This document shows positions 1 to 9,850 of a DNA stretch of 64,000 nucleotides, in pieces (the stretch's first letter is position 1; the number at the start of each line of letters is the position of its first letter). The translations under genes and the position numbers were made by a program. Under the pieces are notes generated by a model that was not told the DNA's origin, did not search any database, and saw only the letters and a list, made by a program, of their open reading frames with translations. Source of the stretch: Pyronema omphalodes (lineage: Eukaryota > Ascomycota > Pezizomycetes > Pezizales > Pyronemataceae); assembly GCA_024516155.1 (NCBI GenBank), contig JAJJXM010000002.1, positions 1,550,001-1,614,000 of the forward strand. Reading direction: 5' to 3'.

Positions 1-2604
1 CAAACGGGGCATGTCTGGTAGGTTTCGAGCGTTGGCAGGTATGACAATTTCGAATATATCTTTCCACGTCTGTCCTCATCTGGGGCCACGTATAGGTTCT
101 TGAGAGGTATTCTAATGTTTTAGATCTACCTGGGTGTCCAGCCGTAGGAGAGTCGTGGTGTTGTTGCATTAGGTGTAATCGTAGGGGTTCGTAATTCAGG
201 ACCCACAAACATCCCCGGTAGAGTAAACGGTTATTGTTTACTGTACATTCGGCTAATGTAATGTCTTTACAATAACGAGTGTTATTGTTTAGCATTGCAA
301 TAACCTTAGTAGGGAATGGGTCTTTATCGTAGGCTTCCGTGAAGAGCTGGGATAAGGTGGGGTTTGTTTGTTGTGGGTCCGGTATTACGGTTTGTTGCGA
401 ATTCGGTATTGTTTGTTGGTTACTGGGGGTAACAGCCGCAACGTGAAGGATATTCTCTGGCTTAATGATCGTTGTGTGGTTCTCTAGGGAGCGTTCATCC
501 CCCTCTTTAGGCAGATCTCCGGATCGACGAGTCAGTGCGTCTGGTTTACCGCCTGCGGTACCGGGGCGGTAAACAATCTTAAAATTAAACTGAGACAAGA
601 ACTGGGACCAACGGGCTTGACGGCGGTTCAAGAGCTTTGTCGAAGTGAAATATTCCAGATTCTTATGATCTGACAGTACTCGGATGGGGTTAATAACAGA
701 TTGTAATTCGGGACGCCATTCTTCAAAGGCCCGGACGATAGCCATGAGTTCTTTATCGTATATCTCATAATTACATTCGGCGGGGGAATGTTTCTTCGAG
801 AAGTAAGCAATGGGATGTAAGATTCCTTCATCATCATATTGAGAAAGAACTCCGGCGGAGACATAATCAGAAGCATCAGTTTCGACAATAACATCCCGGT
901 CTGGGTCGAAACGAGCCAAAACGGGGGCGGATGTAAATGTTGATTTCAATTCCTCAAAGGCCTGTTGTTGGGATTCCGACCAGACGAAAGGAACTCCTTT
1001 ACGTGTGAGTAACGTGAGAGGTTGGACTATTTTTGAATAGTTCTTAACGAAACGTCGGTAGAAGTTTGCGAATCCCAAAAACGCTCTAACATCTTTGAGG
1101 TTCCGGGGAGATTCCCAATCTCGAACTGCAGTAATCTTCTCAGGGTCCATCTTTATACCTTCTGTACTAATGATGAGTCCTAAGTACTTTACTTCCTTCT
1201 GGTGGAACTCGCATTTCTCTGGTTTGAGATGTAACCCTGCTTTTTCGAATGCTTCGAGGATCAATTTAACATGTTGTTTATGTTCTTCGAGATTATCCGA
1301 ATAGATCAGGGTGTCATCCAAATAGGCAGTACAGAATCGATCAAGGTAAGGTGCCAATACGTCGTTAATGAAGTTCTGAAACGTAGCAGGGGCATTGGTA
1401 AGTCCGAAGGGCATAACCAATGATTCGAATAATCCGTAGCGGGTGCGAAAAGCGGTTTTCCATTCTTCCCCATTTGCCATACGTATCAAGTTATATGCTC
1501 CCCTAATGTCGAGCTTAGTGAACCACTTAGCTCTTGAAAGGTTCATTAAGGTATCCTGCATCAGGGGAAGAGGGTAGCGATTCTTGATCGTTCCGGCGTT
1601 GATTCCACGATAATCGACCACCAAACGTAATGAACCGTCGCCTTTCTTTACGAAAAGAATGGGAGCGGCCGCTGGGGACGAGGAGGCACGGATGAAACCT
1701 TTGGTAAGGTTCTCATCTAACCAACGTTTCAATTCCTCCAACTCTGGACGTGATAGGGAGTAAAGAGGACCGAAGGGAGGCTGAAAACCATCGACGAGTG
1801 ATATCTTGTGATCCGACGGTCGATGGGGCGGTAACTTATCGGCGTTGACCTTTTCGAAGATTCCCAAGTACTGGTGATATTCGGGTGGTACAATAGTCTT
1901 AAGATCTGGTTCCTCTTTCTCTGGTTGAAGAGCTGTGGTGATTTCATTCAAAGATAAGGAGAATTGTTCGACTTTTCCGTAACGGTTGTTGGCATTGTTT
2001 ACAATTCGTCGAAACGTCGTAGCTGAAATGGCACAGATCTTATTCTGTTGTTTAGGAGCAATACCCTTAACAGGGGTGGGTGTTAACGTGGTTCGGTGGG
2101 GGAGGCAGTTCGGTGATGAGAATTTGATGTCGTTATCGGCGAAGTTTATTGTAACATCGTGTTTACGAAGCCATGGGATTCCTAAAACGCGGGGATACTG
2201 ACCAAGCCGAGTAACGTAGGCAGTTAGTAATTCATGATGATCTCCTATTGTACATTCGACTTCAACGTATTCGGTGATGTCTCCTGATGAAATAGGTCGT
2301 CCATCAATTACTTCGACCATTTTGGGGTTTTTCAATTGATAACGGGGGAAGTTGTGTTGGCGTGCGAAGTCTTCGTTCATGAAGGAAATTCCTGTGCATC
2401 CGCAGTCTACGAGAGCATGAGTATCGATTTTGGTATTGTGTTCAGTTAGTGTACATGGCACGACCAAATGATTCCCATCCAATTCGTTTTCTTGTTTACT
2501 TGACAAAGAACTAGCGGATACATAAACGATTTCCTGAGATGAAACGAAAGACGAGGCAGGGGCTGGTCCAACAACAGAGCCAACAGGCTGTTGATGGACT
2601 ACTC
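1..2604 (-). CDS. Pol polyprotein (protease, RT, RNase H, integrase), -1 frame, partial
   Basis: Open frame in -1 relative to gag, entered by frameshift at 2605-2611 and still open at the left edge (about 868 codons visible). Domains in order: retropepsin with active-site string ALVDCGCTG (Asp near 2406, with Cys where Ser/Thr is usual). Reverse transcriptase follows, with FVKKGDGSLRLVVDYRGIN and the catalytic YLDD near 1310. RNase H begins with VETDASDY near 875. The integrase zinc-binding region has paired histidines near 150 and CHTCQRSK near 30. The integrase core and any chromodomain are outside the window. No ATG start is needed if it is made as Gag-Pol. No internal stop was seen. Confidence 0.9.
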
Positions 2605-2611
2605 TTTTCCC
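2566..2611 (-). promoter_or_regulatory. -1 ribosomal frameshift signal between gag and pol
   Basis: On the minus strand the gag frame reads G_GGA_AAA (2611-2605), a canonical X_XXY_YYZ slippery heptamer. Five bases (GAGTA) then separate it from a stem: left arm 2599-2588 (GTCCATCAACAG), 10-nt loop 2587-2578, right arm 2577-2566 (CTGTTGTTGGAC). Eleven of twelve positions pair, with one T-T mismatch. The gag stop codon overlaps the spacer and the first stem base. Pol is open in exactly the frame such a slip would give. Confidence 0.8.
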
Positions 2612-3717
2612 TGGTCGACGTCGGGGTTTGTTGGGATATCCAAAACCTCGGCGGCGGCTAGGCGAATCTTGCGGGAGTTGTTTGCTGCCAACGTAGAACA
2701 TTCGTTCTTGAAATGATCGGCTGATCCACAATAAAGACAAAGTCCCTTAGCCATTCGTTCATCACAACGGCGTTGGTTCTGAGCCTTTTGGGAAGCTGAT
2801 AGCTCCATGGGGGCCGATCCGTAATTACCACTATTGGTATTCGTTGGGTGGGACGCCGGGCGAGACGGCGTGGAGCTGGAACGACTGGGGACCGAAGAAA
2901 CGTGCCGCTTTGTGGTGTTTGAATGAGCTCGAATTCTGTAGTCTAGCTTCATACAAAGATCCACAAATTTGGTGAAGTTCTGAGGTTCTTCGGCTTGGTA
3001 AACAAGACTGGTCTGAAGGTCTCGAGAGAGTCCACGCTTCAGAGCAGCCTTCTTTGCGTTTTCGTCGTAGTTCAAGATAGCCATTAATCGTTGGAACTCT
3101 GCGTAGTATTGGCTAAACTCACGGTTGCCCTGTTGAAGTTTATCCAATTCCGCAGATGCAGTACCAACTTGATCAGGATCTCCGAAGGCAGCTTCCAGAA
3201 TTGTAATGAGAGCCTCAACGTCCTTAAGCTTAATCTTATCTGTAAGGACGTAGGGTTGAATTTGATTCTGAGCGTTGCCTTTGAGATATCCATAAGTATA
3301 ACGTAGCTTATGTTGATCATCGGTAAAACGGGAGGAGTCTCCGGCGAGCTTGGATCTGACCTTCGAGATGAAGTTCAAGAGTTCCTTGCGTTCACCAGAG
3401 AACTCAGGTGGGTGAGGTAATTCGATGGGACGGGTATTCGGAAGGGGACCGTTCTTCGTAAGGGCTTGTAGGAGTCGAACGGAGGCGTTGGCGCTTTCGA
3501 GATCCCTTTCCAAATCGGTAATTCGTTGAGCGTAGAGGGAGTTGTCCTTTCGAGCTTCTGTGAGTTCGGCTCGGAGGTCGTCCCTAAGTTGACAGTCCCG
3601 TTCGTATTCTTTTACGGCGTTGCGGACCAATTTGATCTTCGTGGTGTCCTGTTCGACCTCTAACCTTTCGGCTTCGTTGAGGTACAGGGCCACGACGACC
3701 TTGTTGTTTTGATCCAT
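2599..3717 (-). CDS. Gag polyprotein of Ty3/gypsy element
   Basis: Capsid-nucleocapsid precursor, 372 aa, that would package element RNA into virus-like particles in the cytoplasm. The first ~95 residues are charged and probably coiled coil. Residues ~100-260 resemble the capsid-type gag domain, with a run rich in aromatic and leucine residues. Near residue 325 there is one zinc knuckle, CLYCGSADHFKNEC, exactly C-x2-C-x4-H-x4-C. The start ATG lies just 3' of the primer site. The stop TAG at 2599-2601 lies five bases after a GGGAAAA heptamer that would shift ribosomes into pol. The reading frame is intact and the length is normal for fungal gypsy gag. Confidence 0.9.
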   Translation of the reverse strand: MDQNNKVVVALYLNEAERLEVEQDTTKIKLVRNAVKEYERDCQLRDDLRAELTEARKDNSLYAQRITDLERDLESANASVRLLQALTKNGPLPNTRPIELPHPPEFSGERKELLNFISKVRSKLAGDSSRFTDDQHKLRYTYGYLKGNAQNQIQPYVLTDKIKLKDVEALITILEAAFGDPDQVGTASAELDKLQQGNREFSQYYAEFQRLMAILNYDENAKKAALKRGLSRDLQTSLVYQAEEPQNFTKFVDLCMKLDYRIRAHSNTTKRHVSSVPSRSSSTPSRPASHPTNTNSGNYGSAPMELSASQKAQNQRRCDERMAKGLCLYCGSADHFKNECSTLAANNSRKIRLAAAEVLDIPTNPDVDQGKE

Positions 3718-3726
3718 TTCGAGGGT

Positions 3727-3897
3727 TTAACGGAGGTGCCAGATGTTGGTTTCGTCGTTATATTGAATTCGAGTTGCTGCGTATTCGTTTACGAGTTGTC
3801 GAGCAATTTCGATTTCGTCAAGGACGACGGGGTTTTCGAGGGAACGGAAGATCGGTAATAGATTGATGAATTCGTAGAACCAGAGGTTGTGAAGCAT
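3727..3897 (-). other. Small ORF crossing U5 and the primer site, ending 9 nt before gag
   Basis: A 56-codon ORF starts with ATG at 3897 inside the LTR and stops at 3727-3729, nine bases upstream of the gag ATG. The open stretch extends about 18 codons further upstream without a stop. If the transcript starts upstream of it, ribosomes would meet this ORF before gag. It resembles nothing I know and may be chance, but its position makes it a candidate regulator of gag initiation. Confidence 0.3.
3729..3741 (-). other. Candidate primer-binding site
   Basis: Two bases inside the LTR end the minus strand reads TGGCACCTCCGTT. A site starting TGG pairs with the CCA 3' end of a tRNA, and the distance of two bases is usual for Ty3/gypsy elements. 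I cannot say from memory which tRNA would match. Confidence 0.55.
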
Positions 3898-4311
3898 GTA
3901 AAGCTTGTTGTAATCGAGAGTTGACGGTAGAGCCGGCAGGTCTTGATTACACAGTTATGTTGTAACGGCGAACAAGGGAGAGATAGCTGACGGAGAACCT
4001 GAGGGCTCTTCTCAATTATTCACTCTTGAGTTCAATGGATATATCCTTATAATAACTTCAACGTTAGAAACTCTTAAGCTGTGTCTAGCATCAACTTAAA
4101 GACTTTCTGTGTTTAGAAGTTAAGGAAATAAACAAAGATTTCAAGGGACAAAGAGATCCAAAGACGGGGACGAGAACGAGGACGTAAACAAAGATTTTCG
4201 ACAAAGTATTTGAATTGGTAAATAAACAAACGAGTGCTGGATAATGAAGCGAATGATAATAGGTGAATGAATGACGAGGAGGGGGAAGGTAATAATTCTC
4301 GAGCCGTGACA
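3744..4311 (-). repeat. 5' LTR of the minus-strand gypsy element (~568 bp)
   Basis: Read on the minus strand, the repeat starts TGTCACGGCTCG at 4311 and ends CCAACA at 3744, giving TGT...ACA termini. Two bases after its end a TGG-initial primer-binding site begins, which fixes the inner boundary. The outer boundary is inferred from the TGT terminus alone, because the partner LTR is outside the window. Other TACAACA strings inside this interval (near 3958 and 3908) were considered as ends, but neither is followed by a TGG primer site. Confidence 0.65.
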
Positions 4312-4894
4312 GGAACCCCCTGAGGAGCTCCAGCTAGCCACGTCACGTGATTCGTGACTTTCCGAAAGGACCTCACGAGGATCCCGGCCCGAGGCGTCGC
4401 TACCTGTTATTCACTGTCAGTTTGGGAGGATCACAGATGGATGGGAACGAGGAACAACTTACCTCATGGGTGTCGACTTACCCATGAGAAAACTACAGAC
4501 GACGCTGATGGAGACAGAAGACGACGGCGAAAGGACACCTCCTTATACTTGAGGTTGTGTTCCACCAAGCACGGCTACCAGAGGGCTTGCAAGAGAAGGG
4601 AATTCTCAGGACAGTGCAAGGCAGACGAATAGGATCATCCGAGGTCTGAGTTGGGCGGATAGTCGGCCAAGGAACAAGGCAGAGTCTAGTCAGCCAACAG
4701 GAGTGGAGCTCAGGACAAGGGTCAAGACTGCGTTAGCATGAGACGACGTCCTGTAGCAAGGAACACCACTCAGGGAAACTGTTGGATGGAACTGATATGA
4801 CGCGACCTTAGGCCAATGACTACCAACTGCAAGATAAGACGGCGTTTGCGTACACACCAGGGTGTGGCTGCGCGCAAGTGCGCGCAGGTGGGGC
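4312..4894 (+). mobile_element. Probable 3' interior remnant of the plus-oriented LTR element
   Basis: This 583-bp stretch lies between the inner element's LTR and the plus-oriented LTR at 4895. It has no recognisable coding domain and ends in a short purine-rich run (AGGTGGGG at 4886-4893) where a polypurine tract should sit. I infer it is the 3' untranslated interior of the outer element, cut at 4311 by the insertion of the minus-strand element. The only ORF (4354-4632) shows no known motif. Confidence 0.45.
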
Positions 4895-5561
4895 TGTTAT
4901 GACATCACACAGGAATGTGACGGGGCAGTGCGCTCGGGTAAGGCATAGTCTGCCTTATGATGTCAGATTCCTTCACTCGCAATCGAGATTCTCTAGGGAG
5001 ATCTATGATCAAGACGACTCATAAGATATATGACTCACATGTCATTATCAGAGGAGTCACTGCATTATGCGCTCAAGTGGAGTAAACCTCTACTAGGCGC
5101 TTAACCCCAATACCTGATTGGAAGGTGTGGTAGCACGGCGAGGAATGTCAAGGATTGATCTGACACGAAGGTCATCATGCAAGTGAGCAATTAATATAAT
5201 TGCGCATGCAGCATGGTGCGAGCCATCAACAGATTTGTCACAGGATTGACTCACGTCTTATCTCCTAAGCTTAGTTTGGAAGTTGGTTCCCCTGGGAAGT
5301 CTGGGCGAACTTGTAGACGAAAGTCTATAAAAGACCCTAAGTCTTCCCACCGTCTCCTCTAGCATCAGCAACTTGATCTCTTGTTACGACATCACTATTC
5401 TGCACCAATACCTCAGGACGAGACCCTTAAGTTTATTCGGCCTGTGATCGATTAGTTTACTTCCTAGCTTCTTGGGAAATCTATTTGTTGAATACCTTTC
5501 AAACGAAGAACGACTGATCGAATAAGCCTCTCTATTGAAAGCCTCAATAGCCAGGTTCACA
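4895..5561 (+). repeat. LTR (667 bp) of a second, plus-oriented LTR element
   Basis: Starts TGTTATGACATC at 4895 and ends CAGGTTCACA at 5561, so it has TGT...ACA termini. A TATAAAAG box at 5326-5333 shows plus orientation. On the right it abuts LINE sequence directly, interrupting the LINE reverse transcriptase. The five bases after it (GTTGT) do not match the five before it (GGGGC), so it is not a solo LTR. It is best read as the 3' LTR of an element whose other end is outside the window. Confidence 0.7.
5326..5333 (+). promoter_or_regulatory. TATA box inside the plus-oriented LTR
   Basis: TATAAAAG, followed by a pyrimidine-rich stretch, is the expected U3/R arrangement of an LTR promoter and sets the orientation of the repeat. 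Confidence 0.55.
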
Positions 5562-7721
5562 GTTGTTGTGGGCCCATTTAAAGGCGGTTTCTGCGGCCCT
5601 CTCAAGGGTCCTTGAGTTGGATTCTGTAGATGTACCCTGTGTGACTAGAGCGACGTCGTCGATGTAGCTGGGTGTCCAGATGCTTGGGTGGATAGATGAT
5701 AGACTGTCAAAGAGCGGTCGTAGGTATAGGAGGAACAGGATTGGTGAGGCGGGTGATCCCTGGGGGATACCGGTTCTGGTAGCTCGTTGTTCGTCGGTGT
5801 GTCCATCGAATGACAAGGCGGTGGTCCTGTCCTGGAGGAAGGAGGCGCACCAAGATACCGTAGGAAGTGGGCATCCCAGAGATGTCATTGTAGTGAGGAG
5901 GCGTGTGGCGGATACGTTGTCGAATGCGCCTCTGACGTCGAGGAAGAGGGCGGAGGTTATGAGTTTGTTTTTGTGGCCAACTTCAATGTCGTGTGTCAGG
6001 GCCATTGCTGCGTCGATGGCTGATCGCTTGGGTCGTCCTCCAATTTGATCTCTGTGGAGGATGTGGTGTGTTTCTGCTAGTTGTCCTAGACGTGTCGCCA
6101 TGAGCTTTTCCAAAATCTTTCCCATGCAGTTCAGCAGCGCGATCGGGCGATAGGCCTTCACAGAGCTGTAGTCAGGTTTGTTTGGCTTCGGTATCACTAC
6201 TGTAGTAGCCTGTCTCCAGCAGCGTGGTTGATATCCAACCTTGCCAAGGGTTGCGTATAGAAGGTGGAAATCTTCCGGGATGGTGGTGTAGGCTTGTCGT
6301 AGGCACAGGAATGGGATACCATCCGGGCCAGGGGCCTTCTTCGGTGCTGAGGTGAAGATGGCTGATTTGACTTCGGTTTCCGAGAATGTGTTCCATTCGA
6401 TTGGGGGTTTGTTGTTGTGGTGGGGTTGAGAAGGGGCGTCTGGTGGGGGGGGGAAGAGGGCCTGAAAGGCTTGAACTTTGCCGGCGAAGTCTGTGCGGAG
6501 AGCATTGGGTTGGGTAGTTGTGTCAGTGATTGGTGGGGTGAGCTGAGCGCGGCGAGGGTTAGTATAGCGGAAGGCAGCCCATATGTCCGCTCCTTTTGCT
6601 TGAGACAGGTACTCCTTCCATAGGCTGTCTTTTGCATGTCGGACTGCCCGGAAGTGGTGGTTACGTTTGCTTTTGAAGTGGGCGTGGTCATCTGGGTTCC
6701 TTGTGCGCTTCCAGACCCTTTGAGCCTGGTTCATTTCTTTCCTAGTGGTTGTGAGATTGTCAGTCCACCAGCGTTTAGATCTCGGGGAATGTTCGATGGC
6801 TGGAGTAGATTGTTCGGCTGCCGTGGCTATGGTTTGTTGAAGGGAGGCGGCCCATTCGTCCAGGTTATTGGTAGTAGGATTCCTTTGTAGGTGTGACCAC
6901 CGGGGTCGAAGGGAAGATGCGAGTCGTGTGAGGATGGCAGCAAATTCATCCCAGTTGGTCTTTTTCCAGTTCAGTCGTGGTTTGGGGTTGGAGAGCTCAA
7001 CATCTGGGTGCTGCGACTGTATTTGGAACCGGATGACCTCATGGTCTGAACCTGTTGCCGCTTCCTCATCGACTGCCCAGTTCTGTACTTCATTCGCCAT
7101 GGAGGGTGTAGAGAGTGTCAGGTCCAGGACGGAGGATCCCCGGCCATTGCGGTAGTGGTATATTGGTGTGTCTGGTGTGTTAGCTAGGTGCCAGCCGGCT
7201 TCTTCAATCAGGTATACCAGCTCGTCCGCGCCTGTCATCCGTGTGAGATGAGAGTTCCACAGTGTATGATGGGCATTCATATCACCTGTCAGGACGCAGC
7301 GGTGGGGTAGGGTAAGTGGGGTAAATGAGCGTGGGAGGGTGTATTGTTTGGATTCTTGTTCCCATTCATTGTAAATGTTCAGTAGGTAAAAGGTGGGGAT
7401 AAGGGGGGTGTGTATTTCAAGGATCTGGAGATCCGGGTCCGCACAGATGTCAGGACGTGGAGTAACATGTAGGTGAGGGTTTAGTCTCGAAATGTACGCC
7501 ATCGTCCTGACAACAGTCCGATTGTTTGCTGGGGGTATCAGCAGAAGGAAATCTGGGTGTGTTGTGGCATATATGGGGTTTCTGATATCAGCTTCCTGTA
7601 TCAGAATGATGTCTGCGGTCCTGCCAGCAGAGTTCAGAAGGGAGTTAAGGGCTATGGTGCTTCTATTAATGTTGTGGGATATTATTCGTAGGGTTGCCGC
7701 GGAAGAGTTGTAATTACTCAT
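5544..7721 (-). pseudogene. LINE ORF2: APE endonuclease-reverse transcriptase, truncated
   Basis: Encodes 725 codons. Residues ~10-235 form an exonuclease-endonuclease-phosphatase fold, with SHNINR, QEAD, LTGDMNAHH and the terminal TGSDHEV motif. This enzyme nicks target DNA. Residues ~440-705 are reverse transcriptase fingers and palm, with KAPGPDGIP, AYRPIALL, FLDVRGAFDNV, GIPQGSPASP and catalytic YIDD. The frame leaves LINE sequence at 5562; the last five or six codons (CEPGY) come from the inserted LTR. Thumb and RNase H are lost. The start ATG overlaps the ORF1 stop in ATGAGTAA (7714-7721), suggesting stop-restart translation. It would still cleave DNA but should not complete retrotransposition. 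Confidence 0.85.
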
Positions 7722-9850
7722 CGGTGGTCATATTAGTGTCAGAGGGTAGGTCAGAGGGTTTGTGGGCGGTTTTTGTTCTTTGCCAGACAGTTCTTATGAC
7801 TTCCAGGCGGGAGGGGCATTTGGGGTGGAATGCAGGGTGGGCTGTGTCATCTTGATTGGCATCAGTGCAGTTTCTGCATTTAACACTGACATGGGGGCAC
7901 AGCCGTCCAGTCTTGGTCGGACATTCAGCACATTGATGCAGGTCAGTGGAATGTGGGCCGGCACAAAGGGCGCAAGTGGGGTGGGAAATGGAGGGGCAGA
8001 CAGCGTGGTGGTGTCCAAAGTTAAGGCAGCGACGGCATTGGTCGGTGGGGCGAGCTGAGTGATACTCAGTAACCTTCCTCTGCTCATAGCGTACAATAAC
8101 TTTGGTTCTCTTCAGCCGTTGTGCGTCTTCATTGGTCTTAAGGGCGATCATAACACTTGATGCTGCCTTGCCAACGCGTTTGTCAGGGTGGGTTATGTAT
8201 CGGGGGGGTTGGGCGAGTTGGATATCATGGTTGCGCTCAATCTCAGATTGGAGAGCTTGCATGCCATCAGGGTTATCAGGGTAGGAGTCAAGTGGAATGC
8301 TGTGTACCGTAAGTTTGAACCACTTTTCGGCAACGCGGGGTGCAAGCAGGGTGTAGTGGATTGACTGGGCAGCCTCCTGAAGGGTGTTGAGGTGGGCAGT
8401 AACTTCTTCAGTGGTGGTTTTGGGGGAGAACGTAAGGGTGAGGTTTCCAAGCTGGTTGCGGCGCACCGTAACTACAGACATGTGGTCAGGGGCATCTGCC
8501 TCCCGGAGTGCACGGTTGGTAGCAGTACCGAGGTGGGCATTGACATCATTTGTGAGTTTTTCTGGGTCTGGGCAGGGGATGGAAACAGTAACAGGGCGGG
8601 GGATGGCAGGTTTTGGTGATGGCTTTTTGGGTTGGGAGGGGGTCTTGGACTTCTGGGTGGCGACAGTCTGGGTAACAGAGCTGAAGAGCTTTCTGGGGAT
8701 ATCTGGTTCTGTCCAGGCAGCAGTTCCTTGGGGGACGGGGAAGGGGATAGCGGGGGGGGGCGGCGATATTGTGTTTTGCTAGTGCTTCTTCAGCAGCGAA
8801 ACAACGGGTCTTCCAGTAGGTGACCAGATCGTCGGTTTGGGCAGTAGGCAGGGGGTCGGTGTCAGGGGCAGGGTCGGCAGAGTCAGGAATATCATGGGAG
8901 GGCAGGAGCTTGCGGAGCATTTCTTCGATCTTGCGTAGTGTTGCTCTGTCGCGGTCCATGATGCTGAAGGCTTTATTGAGGCGTTGGGTGGTACGGTGGT
9001 CGTTGAGGCGTGCAGCATCAGCATGTGCGGTCACTGTGGCCATGACTCGGTCGATTGCTGTCAGGTCTGCGATGCTGGTGTGTTGGGGGGTTGCTGTTTC
9101 ATTGCCGAGTGTGCGCAAGGAGGCCTGGATTCCGTGTTCGTAGACGAGAGGATTTTCAGTTGAAGTGGTGGTGGACGGTGCAGAGCGTTTTGCCGGAAGG
9201 GTTGGGAAGTCTTGGATGTTGCGGCCGTGGATTGTGTGTCCAGTTCTAGGTGCAGTTGGGGCAGGCGGTTGGTGTTGAGGGGTGGGTTGCGGCGGGGTGG
9301 AGGGACGGCGAGCTGGGGTTGGTGTAGGCGACGCGGTTTCTTCGTCACTGACGTCAGTGTCGGTGTCAAGGTTCATGTCGTCAAGTGTGGTTGGTTGGGA
9401 GTGCGGCTCTGCGCTAGCGTGTTGGCTCGCGCTAAGGCTCGGCGTGCTGATTTTGTCGGGGGGAAGGGGTTTTTTGCGGGGGGCAGCAGAGCGTGGGGCC
9501 ATGTCGCCGCGAAGGAGTTGGGAGGGGAGATCGAGTGAGCGATAGATTTAAAGGGAAGAGAAGAGAGGACGAGTTCGAGCGAGTGGTTGTTGTTTTGTGG
9601 TTGTGGTGGGGTCGCGTTGTGCCTGTGCCGAGGGGCGTCTTCAGGGGCCGTGATTCTCTTTCACCTCGCTTGCGCGACGAAAAAGAGCGTGCCGGGTCTG
9701 TAGAGGCTTCGGGTAGGTAAATCGAGTGCGCTATTCAAGAATCCGCTCGAAAATCTGATGATTTCCGGGTGGTTGTTGAGATAGCTGGGGGGGGGGGTCG
9801 AACTCGGGGTGTGGTGTTGTGTTCGAATCTTGGGTTTCCCTGACTATTAC
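5562..9850 (-). mobile_element. Tad-like LINE retrotransposon, 3'-truncated by an LTR insertion
   Basis: Non-LTR element on the minus strand with a gag-like ORF1 (zinc knuckles) and an ORF2 with APE endonuclease and reverse transcriptase, the layout of fungal Tad-clade LINEs. Its 3' part (end of RT, RNase H, tail) is displaced beyond the nested LTR elements. The 5' end is uncertain: a G-rich stretch upstream of ORF1 fades into AT-rich host DNA near 9850, and I take 9503-9850 as 5' UTR. ORF1 carries a frameshift, so this copy is not autonomous. Confidence 0.85.
7714..9502 (-). pseudogene. LINE ORF1 (gag-like, zinc knuckles), frameshifted
   Basis: RNA-binding ORF1 product. The N-terminal part (ATG at 9502) is proline/serine/threonine rich, then helical up to the string ALAKHNIAAPP. 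At a run of nine G on the plus strand (8752-8760) the frame is lost: the original frame continues only as a spurious tail to 8546, while the correct continuation is one frame over and runs to 7714. The C-terminal half has a zinc knuckle CRRCLNFGHHHAVC (C-x2-C-x4-H-x4-C), followed by two more Cys/His clusters (CALC...HQC and CPHVSVKCRNC). A one-base change in the homopolymer would rejoin the halves to about 595 aa. This could be a real mutation or a sequencing error. Confidence 0.8.

Larger units (their letters stand above)
1..4311 (-). mobile_element. Ty3/gypsy LTR retrotransposon, 5' part (LTR, primer site, gag, pol)
   Basis: A minus-oriented element enters the window at its 5' LTR (3744-4311). 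It continues through a primer-binding site, gag and pol and leaves at the left edge inside integrase. Pol order is protease, reverse transcriptase, RNase H, integrase, which is the Ty3/gypsy order. I found no stop or frameshift in gag or in the visible pol, so this copy looks young and possibly active. The 3' LTR and the right half of the target duplication lie outside the window. The flank at 4312-4316 (GGAAC on the plus strand) should reappear beyond the missing 3' LTR if this is a complete insertion. Confidence 0.9.

Noticed and set aside
4113..4376. 87-codon ORF across the inner LTR boundary (minus)
   Set aside because: Lies mostly in LTR sequence and crosses its outer edge; no domain.
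5384..5605. 73-codon ORF (minus) in the plus-oriented LTR
   Set aside because: Runs out of the LTR into LINE sequence in a non-coding frame; accidental.
9800..9845. tRNA B-box-like GTTCGAATC
   Set aside because: No A box, acceptor stem or cloverleaf could be drawn around it.
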